Below are positions 43,837-55,277 of a stretch of 64,000 bases of DNA, one piece after another. The translations under genes and the position numbers were made by a program. Each line of letters opens with the position of its first letter. Positions within the stretch are counted from its first letter, which is position 1. This DNA comes from Tetragonia tetragonoides (Eukaryota > Streptophyta > Magnoliopsida > Caryophyllales > Aizoaceae): NCBI GenBank assembly GCA_038025085.1, contig CM076144.1, forward strand, positions 2,418,001 to 2,482,000, in the 5' to 3' direction. Under the pieces are notes generated by a model. That model worked only from the letters and a program-made list of their open reading frames with translations. It was not told the DNA's origin and ran no database searches.

Positions 43837-44355
43837 TGTTGGGACCCAAAATATTCCCCTTGGGGGTCCCACAAAGTTATATTATGGAGAAAAGTCAACA
43901 AGTCAAACGACCAATTATAAAGCGACACGTGGCATAAGGAATTGCCACCCCAGGTCCAAAAACGTCCTCCGACAGATCATCATGACTCAGCCTGACCCAG
44001 AAAATCATAACTGACAGGCCCAGTACGGAAAACACGGAAGGTTTCCGTCTGACATCTGACAGGGTACGGGAATTACGTACCCTGCCACTGACGCCTTCTA
44101 TATATAGGCCGTCAGTCATTATTTCAGGTAACTCTCTCTCTTTTACACAATTCCCGAAATACTCTCTCTCTCTAGATTTTATCTCCACATGCGAGATCTG
44201 ACTTGACCGTCGGAGGGGTCCTTTACGGAAAAACCCTCCGGGGCAGTCACTTGTTTCCTTTTGCAGGTTCAACAAACGCCTAGTAGAGATTTACAGCCAG
44301 AGCTCCTCGCCCTAGACTCGATATCTCACAGTCGACCCAAAAGAACCCGGAAACA
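43837..44355. mobile_element. Solo LTR of an LTR retrotransposon
   Basis: 519 bp starting TGTTGGGACCC and ending GGAAACA, so the termini are TGTT...AACA. Flanks ATTGG (43832-43836) and GTTGG (44356-44360) differ at one base and fit a 5-bp duplication. It has a TATATATA box at 44099-44106 and a short inverted repeat CAGGGTA...TACCCTG just upstream. No internal coding region adjoins it, so unequal recombination between two LTRs probably left this remnant. Confidence 0.75.
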
Positions 44356-44895
44356 GTTGGTAAAAAACTAAAGAGACAAATCAAGACCCTCATTCGAAGC
44401 GCCTACTCTATTATTATTTATCCAATGCATTTCTTATGAGTTGTTTCAACATGAGGCCACCTCTACACCCAAACATGACGCCATCATGACATCATGTTTG
44501 TTTGAGACCGTTGTGAGTTTTTGCGTTATTTATCCAAGTTAAGATAGAGTAACATATGGAGTGTGGAGTATACTTCTTGGAGAGATAATTAAGTATAAAT
44601 AGAAGTAATCTACGTCGCTTGTTTGTACCCACTGGATTTCATGAAAGATGTGTCATGATCTACAGATACATACAGGGGAAACTAATCCATCAATAAGTAC
44701 TTTAATTGCTTAATTAGGAGTTTAGGACCAAATCTCCACCTCCAAAAATAAATCTGTCTTTTGAGAAGGACCAATTGGGATTAAAAAAAAACAAGACAGG
44801 TCCAAGCCTAGCTAGCTAATAGTGCTATCCCAATAGCCATATAAGTAATTTATAAGCAGCACCTCTTATCAAGACAAAAACAATTTCCTTAATCC
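44356..44895. other. Upstream of the first ATL-type gene; nothing else seen
   Basis: AT-rich. Probably promoter of the gene starting at 44896. Confidence 0.5.
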
Positions 44896-45459
44896 ATGGA
44901 TCTAAACACACTAATTATCTCCTTATTCATCTTCATTTTCTCCATCACCAAAAATCTCCCTTTTAACATACTAATGGTAAGTGCAACCAGCTGCTCCATT
45001 TCCAAGTGCGGCGATTCGAGCACCCCGGATATCCGTTTCCCATTCCGGGTCAAGGATTCCGGCCAACCGGAGTCCTGTGGGTACCCGGGTTTCAACGTTT
45101 CTTGCCATACCAAACAGTCCCTAATAGAGCTCCCAAACTCTGGGAAGTTTACCATTAAGAGCATAGATTATGCAGCACAAGAATTATGGGTTAATGATCC
45201 TAATAATTGCTTACCCAAAAGACTCCTTTCCCTTAATCTCTCAGGCTCTCCATTTGGTGGGGTTTACCATCAAGATTTCTCCTTTTTTAACTGCTCATCC
45301 AAAATCAACATTGCACCTCATTTGGATGGGCTTATAGGCCCAATATCCTGCCTTAGTGGGTTACATTATTTCGTTTACGCTATCCCTATAAACAATGGTA
45401 ACGTTACGAATAGTAGTAGTAATAATAATACGGCGGTCTCCTTGTTGCCATCTCCGGAC

Positions 45460-46029
45460 TAGGGATGTAAATGGATTCATGATCCGCAGATATCTGCTCC
45501 ATCCGAATCGAATATATAGATTAAAACCCGATTAAATGGATGATGGAGCGGATGACGGATGGATCGGATGGCGGATGGAGCGGATGATGGATGAGATTTC
45601 TCATCCGCCAACCCGATCCGCGAATCCATCCGTCACCCGTTTAGATATAAAAAAGTAAAATAACTATATAAAAAAGATATCAAACCTATGTTATATTTAC
45701 ATCTTAGTTTAATTTTACTTACTTTCTAATTTGTATTGTTATTATTTAAACTAAATTGTGTTATTTTTATTGTTACAAGGTAAAACAATCGTATATGAGT
45801 TGAAATTTTGTTTGACTACTGAAAATTTTATTATAGTTGAGTGTATTCATTATTTTTAGTCCATAAACCGTTAAGCACCCGATCCATCCACTAATCCGCG
45901 GATGACGGATGGATTGGATATGGATTGGATGGTTCATGGATGACGGATGGAGCGGATTGATTAGATGGATTTCGCGGATGGAGCGGATGATGCTCCACGC
46001 GATCCGAATCCGATCCATTTACATCCCTA
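45460..46029. mobile_element. Non-autonomous hAT element inside a coding exon
   Basis: 570 bp starting TAGGGATGTAAATGGAT and ending with the inverse (ATCCATTTACATCCCTA), flanked by a perfect 8-bp duplication CTCCGGAC at 45452-45459 and 46030-46037. Both features are those of the hAT superfamily. The subterminal regions are rich in GGATGGATCGGATGG-type motifs, and no transposase is present. Confidence 0.95.
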
Positions 46030-46257
46030 CTCCGGACTGTTTTCTGATAGCCCTACGGGTCAAGGTCCCGGTCCAGTGGCCGGTATCGTTGCCGGACCAG
46101 TCGGTTTTTGAGCTGAGTGACGACCTCCGGCTAACGTGGTTCGGACCCGAGTGCCGGGCGTGCGAGTCTAAGGGTCAAATGTGCGGGTTGAAGACTAATT
46201 CAAGTGGGTCTCAACATGATAGTAGTATAATAATATGTTCGAATATGCCCAATCAAG

Positions 46258-47830
46258 GTACCCTTTTGATCCTATATGTTTATATTTGTTCTCTGATTAA
46301 TTGGCTAGCTCATCTTGTATGTGTTTGGTAGTATCTTTCCATTTTTATTTGGTTTTTGGTCAGAAACTTGCTTCATTGTAATTTGATTAGTGCAAATAAT
46401 TATGCAACTTGGTCACTACAATAATAGGTTTAATATCGATGGTCCCTATAAATGGATAATGAGCTTGTCAAGTGGTCAATAAACTATTTGTTAAGTATGA
46501 ATGATTAGGGTTTTCGAGAATTAAGCATAATTAAGTAATTAACCCTGGCCTGTCATGGGATTAAGCAGCTAATGGATATGTACGACTCCTTATAATAGCA
46601 TGTAACGCGGAGCAGGATTACTGTTCAACCATGCTGATTAATTAGTATATTAAAAGTTCATTAGCAGGTTGCTTAACCTGGCTGTAGTTTGCGTCCAAAG
46701 AGAAGCTCTTTTTTCATTGGGTTTCGATAACAATAAGCTTCTATATATACAAATGATCTTATCATAAAAAGAGACCTAATCTTATGCAATGTACAATGTA
46801 GTAGCATCTAGCATTATGGTGCGTGTGAATACCGTCTTTGACGAGATATGTGGATCAAAATGTATACGATTCTTCACCAAAAAAAAAATGTATACGATTC
46901 ACCCTTAAATTCACAGAATGTTGATGCTATTCCCACCTCATTTCATTATACTCTTTGATCCGTTTCAAATAAAATGAACTTCCTGTTTGAATTTTAAGTC
47001 ATTTTTTATAAATTTTGACCACTGATTTGTGAAAAAATATGAAGGGTACATTATTTCTATCATGATTTTATGCTTTTTAGATTAGCCGATCGAACATTGG
47101 ACAATCATCATGTTTGAGGCTTTGAGCACCTACTGTTATCTTTCGAATATATGATGAGCTGATCACATTATAATTGGCCAAGGCCAACACTCTAATACAT
47201 CATTTGCATATTTTATTTTGGCATATGAAGTGATCATGTCTGTCCTCGATCATCCTCTTTATATTTGATTATTTCCAGTAATTTCACATTGACATTGTTG
47301 AGCTAGTGCTGAGTAGCTTAATTGGTTCTCATGTTACTTTTGTGGCTTTAGATCTTTACTTTCCTTTGTTGTTCAATTGGATCACAAGTGCTTTTTGTAA
47401 GGTGTTCTTCCTCACCGTAATTTCAAGCTTATATATAGAGAAATGTGGTTTCGACCAACTCTTCCTACTTCCTCGCTAGTCTTGTCTTACGTTCATTATT
47501 CTCTGTAGGGATATGAAAATTGTTACTTTTGACTATTGATAGACCTTATCCGGTCAGTTTAGTTCAATTCAGGTGTCAATTCAGTGATTTCAAGTTCAGC
47601 TAAATGATGTCGAGTTCAGTTCAGTGGTGATGAGTTCAGAAACATACTTTTTGTCTCACGTATCAAATTGTGTTCAATTCAGTTCAGTTGTGTCCAGTTC
47701 AATTCAGTAGTTCCAGTTTAGTAATGTTGAATTCAATTCAGTTCTGGTAAGTTCATCTCTAACAAACGCACCCGTTTATACTCTATGCGAGTAATAATTT
47801 GTGACAAAAGGAAATCTCTTGCTTTTTCAG
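46258..47830 (+). other. Intron of the first ATL-type gene, with a MITE
   Basis: Runs from donor GTACCC to acceptor TTTTTCAG. The segment from about 47545 to 47773 is an array of TTCAGTTCA motifs ending CTCTAACAAACGCACCC, the same terminus as the small element in the 21-kb hairpin. Its left end is not clear. Confidence 0.6.
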
Positions 47831-48312
47831 GAAACTCTGGGAAACTGCCCTTAAGCACCTTCATAGCCGTGATATTAGTGATCTGTGCACCAGAAATAGT
47901 ATGCGTAGTGGGCTCACCTTGGATTTGGATCAGAGCTTGTTACAGGGCAAGCCCAACTCCACCGTCGCAACTTGAATCAGTCATCACGCCTGGGCCGGGT
48001 CATCTTGTCCAATTGGGCATCGAGGAGGCTGGTATTGAGTTTGCCAGACAAGTAGTCCAAATGGGCCTTGAAGAAGAAACAGGCCCAGATTATCAGCCCA
48101 AGATTGTTTATAGTGAAATTGAAGAGATTAACAGAAATGGAGAGAATTTATGCTCAATATGTATGTGTGAATACAGGCGCAAAGACAAGATTGGGACTAT
48201 ACCAACATGTGGACATTATTTCCATGAAAATTGCATCAACCATTGGCTTCTTTCTCGTGGTTTGATTGGCAAAACTTGCCCTATTTGCAGGGCTCGTGTT
48301 GATTCATCATGA

Positions 48313-49562
48313 CAATTACTTCAAATACTTGAGACTTTTAATCTTTTGTTAAATAATAAAAAAAAAAGAAAAATTACTCCTATGTCTTTCATGGAAAGTA
48401 TGCATAGATTTTTTTATTTTTTATTTACCAACTTAAATGTCATAAAAATGTGAGTTTAAATATTAAATTTTGTTTCACTCAAAAAAAAAAAAAAAGAAAG
48501 AATGAAAAAGAAATTAAATACAGTGGGGTTTAGGAAAGCCCACCTTGTGTGCATTTATAATCCTCATAATGTTGTCAATCGATCTTCAAGTTATGGTGAT
48601 TTTTATGATATTTCTTTTTTATATCTGTGAAAGCTATGAGAGCTATGCTTTCTTTAAAGAGATAAGCTTTTTTTCGAGCGAGAATGTGATTTCGTTTCTT
48701 CTAACTTCGTCAATATTTCATTTCACTAAAGGAAATTTACGACCTTATTAATAAGAATACTACAATATGAACTAAATGAGTATGATTTAAATGGTCTTTC
48801 AAAATTCACATTGTATATTTTAAATATGAACTAAATGTGGACAAATTGGTAATTACCGTAGAATTGTTTTTTGATGAAGAGATGAGGATTTTTTTTTTTT
48901 AAATTTCTATTATCCAATCAACGAAGAAATAGAAAATCCTCCGACAATACATTCATAAGAGAGTCTCAACCCTCATCAATCCACATTCTAGCTAGTGGAG
49001 TAATCAAGTGGGCATCACGCCATACACATACAGCAACTTTTACATAATCAAATACTACATACAGTATTTACAACAAATTGCTACAATATTTTTCAAAGAC
49101 AATATTGTCCTTGACAAATGACAACACTTTTGTTTTTTGTGGAGAGATTGTTGCCGATACAATCATGTCGGATGAGTGTGGATATACACGTGTATTCTAT
49201 ATGTATATGTACAAAGATGGTATAGAGAATTTTACAATTACATTGTTAAAAAAAAAGAAGGAAGAGACATTTTGAAATAAAAATTGTGATTTTCAATTAA
49301 ATTTGAAAACACCATCAATCTCCTCCTAGAGAGAAATTATTACTATCAATTAAATTTGAATATGGATTGCAATTGAACTTTTTAAAAGCACGAATTTCAT
49401 CAATGAAAGTTTGACATTGTATATGTAGTAGTACATACTTAAAGAAAGAGGCACATTTGTTATGCTTGTATGAGAGGTCTCACCTTGAGACCGCATCATA
49501 CAAGAATTTCCGAGGTTCAGCAATCCTCTAAACAAAAAAAAATCGAAAAAAGGAGGAAAAAT
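48313..49562. other. Intergenic, no gene recognised
   Basis: AT-rich; short ORFs only. The dispersed palindromic motif copy 3 is at 49465-49505. Confidence 0.5.
49465..49505. repeat. Short dispersed palindromic motif, copy 3
   Basis: CTTGTATGAGAGGTCTCACC followed by TTGAGACCGCATCATACAAG. The ends are mutually complementary. Located about 60 bp downstream of the small RING-H2 gene's stop. Confidence 0.55.
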
Positions 49563-49907
49563 TTAGCAATTATACCGGCAAATAGGACAAGAGGGACTAA
49601 GGGGAACCCATTGACGAATACAATCAGCATGGAAGAGATGGAAGCAATTTAGAAACTCAACAGTTTCACCATCTTCATAATCATATAAGCAAATTGAGCA
49701 TCTCTTGTTATCATCCTCATCATCATTAGACTTGGGCATGAACTTTGACGACGAAAATAGGAATTTCGGCCTCAGCTGCATTATTGTTTCAGCTGAATAG
49801 CCGCCATCATCATCTTCATCATCAGCTGCTGCATTATTATTGTTAATACAGCTGAACAAACATAATCCAAGCAATGGTAGTACCGTCAATATGTCAAACA
49901 GAAACAT
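49563..49907 (-). CDS. Small RING-H2 protein, single exon
   Basis: 114 residues: a hydrophobic N-terminus (about 1-20, LFDILTVLPLLGLCLFSC, signal anchor or signal peptide), an Asn/Ala then acidic stretch (DDEDDD), a second acidic segment (SNDDEDDNKR) and a RING-H2 at about residues 71-111. The RING reads CSIC...CFHLFHADCIRQW...CPIC with all eight zinc ligands and the conserved Trp. This fits a minimal membrane-anchored ATL-like E3 ligase. It lies between two ATL20/21-type loci, but its RING differs clearly from theirs, so it is not a simple fragment of either. No WAK domain. Short for the family, yet nothing looks broken. Confidence 0.85.
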   Translation of the reverse strand: MFLFDILTVLPLLGLCLFSCINNNNAAADDEDDDGGYSAETIMQLRPKFLFSSSKFMPKSNDDEDDNKRCSICLYDYEDGETVEFLNCFHLFHADCIRQWVPLSPSCPICRYNC

Positions 49908-50307
49908 GGACCATAAACCACAATTAGACGTTTATGATTGTAATTAAGTCTTTGGTGCTAATTGCTATATATTTTATCTTTTTTGAATGTGCGTGATTAT
50001 TTTTTCTCAAATGATTACTTATTAGAGAATGTAAGGGATTATTCAAAGGTATTTATTTATTTGGGGTTATGGGACTTGTTCAACAATTATTGTACTTGTT
50101 TGATTGAGACCAAGTTCATGTAAGTTGTGACCATATCAGAGTCATTTTGTCAGGAAATAATACTGAACTTTACCAGGCATTTATATGATCCATTCTTATT
50201 CAGACCAAGCTCTGATCTCCAGAATATTCTCACTATCAATACCTTTGTCTCACCAAAAATGCCACTAAATCTTTGGCCTCTCTACAAGTATGCAACATTA
50301 TTGAAAG
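49908..50307. other. Upstream of the small RING-H2 gene; nothing else seen
   Basis: Probable promoter region of the minus-strand gene. AT-rich. Confidence 0.45.
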
Positions 50308-50492
50308 TGGATTAAGATCCTCTTCAATAACCCATTTTCGATCCTGCATTTACATATTACACTTATGGATGCTTGCCACGTGTTAAAGATTTAACTTTAC
50401 CTTTTTTTGTTTGTATTCCATTTTAACACGTGGCAAGCATCCACAAGTGTAATGTGTAAATACAGGAAATGATGTATTGGAGAGGATCCAAA
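50308..50492. mobile_element. Hairpin MITE
   Basis: Near-perfect inverted halves: left GATCCTCTTCAATA...GGATGCTTGCCACGTGTTAAA, right the complement ending GAGAGGATC. The stem is about 80 bp with a loop of about 20. Flanking duplication not resolved. Confidence 0.7.
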
Positions 50493-51042
50493 TTCTTATT
50501 AAATGGATTCAATTAGGATATATTAGAATTTTATACACCAATTGATTTATAATATGAAATATGGAGTACTACACATCATAGAATGGATCCAAAGGCTACT
50601 TTATCTGCGGATGTAAGTTGGTTCAAGTCCGCTTGTTGGTCCTGTCAGTGCCTCAATGAGCCTAAAAAACATGTCAGGTCCAACCCACGTCCGGCTAAAC
50701 GCCCGTTTTAATTAGCTCTAGGTGTGGTACTAGATGTCTGAATTCGTTGCCTGTTTGCATTAATCTATACGTCGTCCTTAACATAATTCAGTCACAGCAT
50801 TTCTTCCTAATTGCAACATTCGTCTTCACCTGCCAAAGCAATTGTCAACGCTTTGAATTAAGTTCTTTCCAGCCACAATTGATGCCATGTTGCTTACTAA
50901 TCTCAGGACCAAGTCCAATTCTTATGCCAAAGTCTACATCAGCCCATATAACATGGTAGCATGGTGCACTGATTTTCTGGCCCGTTATTCACAAAGGACT
51001 CCGGGATTAATCAGTCGGTCCACTTTAATCGGTCCCATCATC
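50493..51042. other. Intergenic, no gene recognised
   Basis: No protein-like ORF. Confidence 0.45.
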
Positions 51043-51086
51043 AGGACTCAGGACTCAGGAGTCAGGAGTCAGGAGTCAGGAGTCTA
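51043..51086. repeat. 7-bp minisatellite (AGGACTC / AGGAGTC)n
   Basis: About six tandem heptamers, the first two AGGACTC and the rest AGGAGTC. Confidence 0.85.
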
Positions 51087-51137
51087 GGTCTATCATTCGC
51101 ATCATTTATATTCCTAGGAGTATTTCGTTGTGGCCGG

Positions 51138-51404
51138 TAACCGAGAATGGTGGTCTAATGGTTTTAAACTAATTTCCAAGTGGTTTAGTAAGACAAGATT
51201 ATGAGTTTAAATCCTCATTCTCCCCACATCTTGTGTGATTGTGTCTGCTGACGGATAGAAACTAAACCCTCTTGTTAGTGCTACGTTACGTTGACGGGGC
51301 CCGTGCTTGCGCCGATTGTTCAATTAGTTTGATATTTTCTCTGTTGAATACGAGATTTCGAACATAACGTAGCTGGGGGTGCCTCGGTCGCCATTCACTT
51401 GCAC
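51138..51404 (+). mobile_element. tRNA-derived SINE (family 1, copy B)
   Basis: Aligns along its length with the minus-strand element at 9575-9854. Shared blocks include GGTGGTCTAATGGTT (A-box region), a B-box-like GAGTTTAAATCCT, CTTGTTAGTGCTACGTTA, GGGGCCCGTGCTTGCGCC and CGCCATTCACTTGCAC. It is more diverged and has no obvious target duplication, so it is older. Confidence 0.8.
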
Positions 51405-51634
51405 AAAATTACTATTTTTTGGCATTTCTTATGGTTATGATACACAGAGTAATATAGTTATGATTGTTGGTTTCATAGGATAAAATTTGTTTTTTTTTTT
51501 TTTGGAATGATAGTCGATAGAAGTCTAATCAACACAAATGGCTAGTATTAATTTCAAGAAATAAAATATCAGTGGTCTAGAAGTGTCAATGGCGAAAATC
51601 CAGTCCCTATTCAGTATATATATTGTTTGATTTA

Positions 51635-51848
51635 GGGTCTGTTCTCCTCAACTTCCCACTGAAGTATTCAGTAAAAATCAGTTCAGTTCAGTAAAAATAA
51701 GTTCAGTTCAGAAAAATTTAGTAGAGTTCGGTAAACCAAAAAACAAATTTACTCTTTGTAATTGTAGATTCAGTAAAAATAAGTTAAGTTTAGAAAAATT
51801 CAGTTTAGTTCAGTAAAATTCAATTCACTTCAGAATTGTAACCGGCCC
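51635..51848. mobile_element. Tourist-like MITE with TTCAGTTCAG arrays
   Basis: 214 bp starting GGGTCTGTTC and ending with a partial inverse (AACCGGCCC), flanked by TTA at 51632-51634 and 51849-51851. Interior repeats of TCAGTAAAAATAAGTTCAG. PIF/Harbinger-type by its duplication and terminus. Confidence 0.7.
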
Positions 51849-52221
51849 TTAGTAGCTGATGAAGACTTTCATTCAGAGAACTGTAGATACTTTCAGAGAA
51901 CTTAAGTCTATTGTCATGACGAATATATTTTGAATCTGCTCATGGTAACTAGTAGTACCATTTGTTTGGGAAGAATAGTCAGACATTATTTACATTATTG
52001 ATGATCATTACGCTAATTTTGTTGTTTTCTTCGTAGATTTCTCTCCATCCCTATGAATTTTCTCTCCAAATCATGTATACTATTCCTAAAAAAAACAAAA
52101 AGACCACGACTTTTCCAAAATCAAAATCAACTCTTTGAGACATTAAAAATCAACAAAATCCCTTCTTTTTTTCCAGACACTAATCACATACAAATTATCC
52201 CGGACATGAAAACTACAAGAA
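51849..52221. other. Upstream of the second ATL-type locus; nothing else seen
   Basis: AT-rich presumptive promoter. Confidence 0.45.
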
Positions 52222-52892
52222 ATGGCCAATAAACTATCCACCACACACACACTCATCATATTGTTACTTCATTATTTGCTATGCATGGCAACCGTAAACG
52301 GCCGTAAGTCTTGCTACCCCAAAAGATGCAGCAATAATAATACTGTCATCTCTCCTTTAGTCCAATTTCCATTTCACATAAAAGATCGTCAGTCCAAGGC
52401 TTGTGGTTCTCCAGGATTCGATGTCTACTGCGATATTCGCAACACTAACCCGCTCCTCGACCTCCCATCTGGGACGTTCATCGTCGATGATATACTCTAT
52501 GATAGCCGCGAAATTCATCTCAAAGATCCAAATCAATGTCTTCCTCAAAAGCTCATGTCTCTTAATCTTGCTAATACTCCGTTTCGCCTAGGAAAGGTTG
52601 ATACCTTTCGGCTTTATAACTGTTCTGTGGATGGTATTAGTAATTACAGAGATTATAATAATGGTGGTGATCAAATTGATTGCCTTAGCAATTCAAACTA
52701 CACTGTTGTAAGTGTTGGGGCTGATATTAGCAGTTTTCATAATCCTAATTGCACACTAATGATGATTATGTTCACCCCATACCAGTATGCCATGCCACTG
52801 GGTAGTCGTTCAAGCATTCACCTCACTTGGGATGGTAATTTAATAACTCGCTCTGGCTTTTTTTCTTCTTTTCCTTTTCTCGTTCAAGTATA

Positions 52893-53146
52893 CTCCCTCT
52901 GTCCCAAGTTTAACTTTATATTGGACTTTTTACAGTCTATATGACACTACTTTGACCTTGAATATTTATGATTTCATAATTATAGAACTTATAATAAGAT
53001 GATATTTTGAAAATACTATTTAAAATGAATCTAGCAATACTATTTTCACATTGTAAAACTTTATAACTTTTCACAAATAAGTGATCAAAGTTTATAAACT
53101 TTGACCTTGAAAAGTCCAATGTAAAGATAAACTTGGGACAAAGGAG
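52893..53146. mobile_element. Stowaway-type MITE 1
   Basis: Starts CTCCCTCTGTCCCAAGTTTA and ends with the complement (taaacttgggacaaaggag), flanked by TA on both sides. Tc1/mariner-type. In the intron of the second ATL-type locus. Confidence 0.85.
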
Positions 53147-53953
53147 TACGATACACCTTACTTGAACAATTAGCATGCATCATCGTTTTAGCTCCAACTT
53201 TGTTGGTAATAAGACTTGATCCATGTCATTGCCGCAAACAAGTGAGGGGAGGGGGGCACTGCGCTACCGACCCCAAGCTTACACTACAACAAAAGGTCTC
53301 TTGTGCCACGCTTTTAGCTACGGGAATGCCAAATTCGTGGCACAAGTAAATTTATTAGCCACGATAGTACCGTGGCTAGACCCATCTAGAAATTTGCAGG
53401 AATTTGCTGCCACGGGAAATTTTTGGATCGTGGCTAGGTAGATATATTGGCTTTGGCGGGATTTTTTTAGCCATCTGAATTTTGACATATTTATTTTCCT
53501 CTTTTTTTTCACACATATATTACAAGTCTCACAACACTTAACCCTTTTTCTTTTCCCCTCTCACTCCTCACGCGATCCATTGCAGTTCTTTCTGCGAAGC
53601 CACTGCTGCGAAGGTGAAGAGCCAATCGCAGGAGTCCCGCCACCACCTGCTGCGTCTCACCGTCTCTCTCCTTTTTTCTTGATTTTTTAGGTTTTGGAGA
53701 GTGAATGTTTTAGATCTGACCTGCCATTATGTTGGGTGCATCTCAGGTTAAAGGGATGGTTTCCAGAAGAACCGTGAAGGAGCTTAAGGATCTGTCTCTT
53801 TGTTCCAGTTTTCGATTCAGCAATTTTTAACTACGGCACTAAGAAGTGCGATTATCCCAAATTGATTGAGGGCTTTGGATTTGGGAGGTTTTACATGGTG
53901 GGTGAGGCTGTTACATGAAATTGAGGTTGTTAAGGCTGTAACTGAGGTGTGGG

Positions 53954-53955
<2 letters not shown>

Positions 53956-54003
<48 letters not shown>
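53956..54003. repeat. (CT)n microsatellite inside the CACTA element
   Basis: About 23 CT units, next to the tandem duplication of GTTTGTTTGTTTTGATTTC-type sequence. Confidence 0.9.
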
Positions 54004-54007
<4 letters not shown>

Positions 54008-55277
54008 TCCCCCTGCCTTCAATTTCAGGTTTTTTATTTGTTTGTTTGTTTTGATTTCTTGAGCTTGAAAATTCAGGTATTTTATTTGTTTGTTTGTTTT
54101 GATTTCTTGAGCTTGAAAATTAGGGTTCATTTGGAATTTTATAGTGACATTTTGATTTCTGTTTACACAAAGATGCGAATTTTATTTTTATTTTTTTAAT
54201 TTGTGGTAGTAGTTGTTCTGTTAGTGAGAATCAATTCAATGGTTTTAAGTTTTGCATTATGTTGTGGTTTTGAGGGGTTTTAATTAGTCTTTGGACAGAA
54301 ATTGAGGTATGATTTATACATTTATCTTGTATATTCTGGCCACTGTTTGTTCTAAATATCTGAGTTCTTATTGCAAGTTGAGGTAGCGCTTAATTGCAGC
54401 ATCTAAACCCTAGAATTGAGGTATTGATTAGGGGAAGCAAAAAAACCCAAACGGTGGAGGTTCGACGGCAAAGACAATGCTTGGCAAATTGTACTCATGT
54501 CGCTACAGGTAATTTTAGGTAAATTTGAGTATAACTTGTTAATTTTTGGTGGTTTTGGTGTTCGAATTTTAATATAGTTGAAATGTAGGGACTACAAAGT
54601 GACTTTGAATTTTCTTTAAGACATGATATATCTTTTTTGTACTGTTGGATTTTATTGAGCACTACAGTAGATAATAGTAGTTGGAGGTCTAAAGAGCAAA
54701 CCAAACATCTCTAGAATGTAGTAACATCCAGCCTCTAGATAATCTACTAATGCTTGATTTTGATTCTGAGTCATCTGATCAAGAAAGAGCTGATTTCTCT
54801 GGTGGTCTTATAGTCATCTTGCATTTTCATCCCCCACTTCTCCCCTCCCCTCTCTCTCTTTTTGCATTTTATGATCCAGGGGCGCAGGGAGTGTAGTTTT
54901 TGAGTCTGCTTGGATTTTCTTGGAAGGGGTGGGGTGGTTGCACGTGATGAGGTCCTACAGTTTCAATGTTCTGTGCGTTGTACTTATGGTTTAACATGTT
55001 CACATATTCTTCACTGTGATATGATTCGTATTTTGTGGGGAAACTGAACTTGTTTGGCTTTGTGGGGGAGCAATCGGTGTTTCCTGCCACTGTGTTGGAG
55101 ATGTTGTAGGTGTGCTTTCTGGCCTTTGGGAGGGAGAAGGAGATAAATCTACTGTTGCATAATGCTGTCTTTGTATTCTCTGGTGTTGCTGGATGTGAGA
55201 AATGCCAGAATATTCTCTAGGGGTTCCCTACCACCTGAGGCACTGCGCAATAGAGTCACTTATCTAGCTTCTCTGTA

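Larger units (their letters stand above)
44896..48312 (+). pseudogene. ATL20/21-type RING-H2 E3 ligase gene split by a hAT element in exon 1
   Basis: This family has an N-terminal signal peptide, a cysteine-rich GUB_WAK ectodomain, one membrane span and a C-terminal RING-H2 that acts as a ubiquitin ligase. Exon 1 is 44896-45459 plus 46038-46257, interrupted by the element at 45460-46029 and one copy of its duplication. Exon 2 is 47831-48312. Without the insertion the parts would code for 421 residues in phase. Visible are the hydrophobic start, [25 protein letters not shown] and [12 protein letters not shown]. After the element come CRACESKGQMCGLK, the span STFIAVILVI, and the RING CSIC...CGHYFHENC...CPIC. 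The spacing between the sixth and seventh zinc ligands is 14, four more than usual. In this haplotype a TAG at the element border ends the first part after 188 residues. Confidence 0.9.

Noticed and set aside
43895..44275. 126-codon open frame on the minus strand
   Set aside because: It is contained in the solo LTR and antisense to its TATA box.
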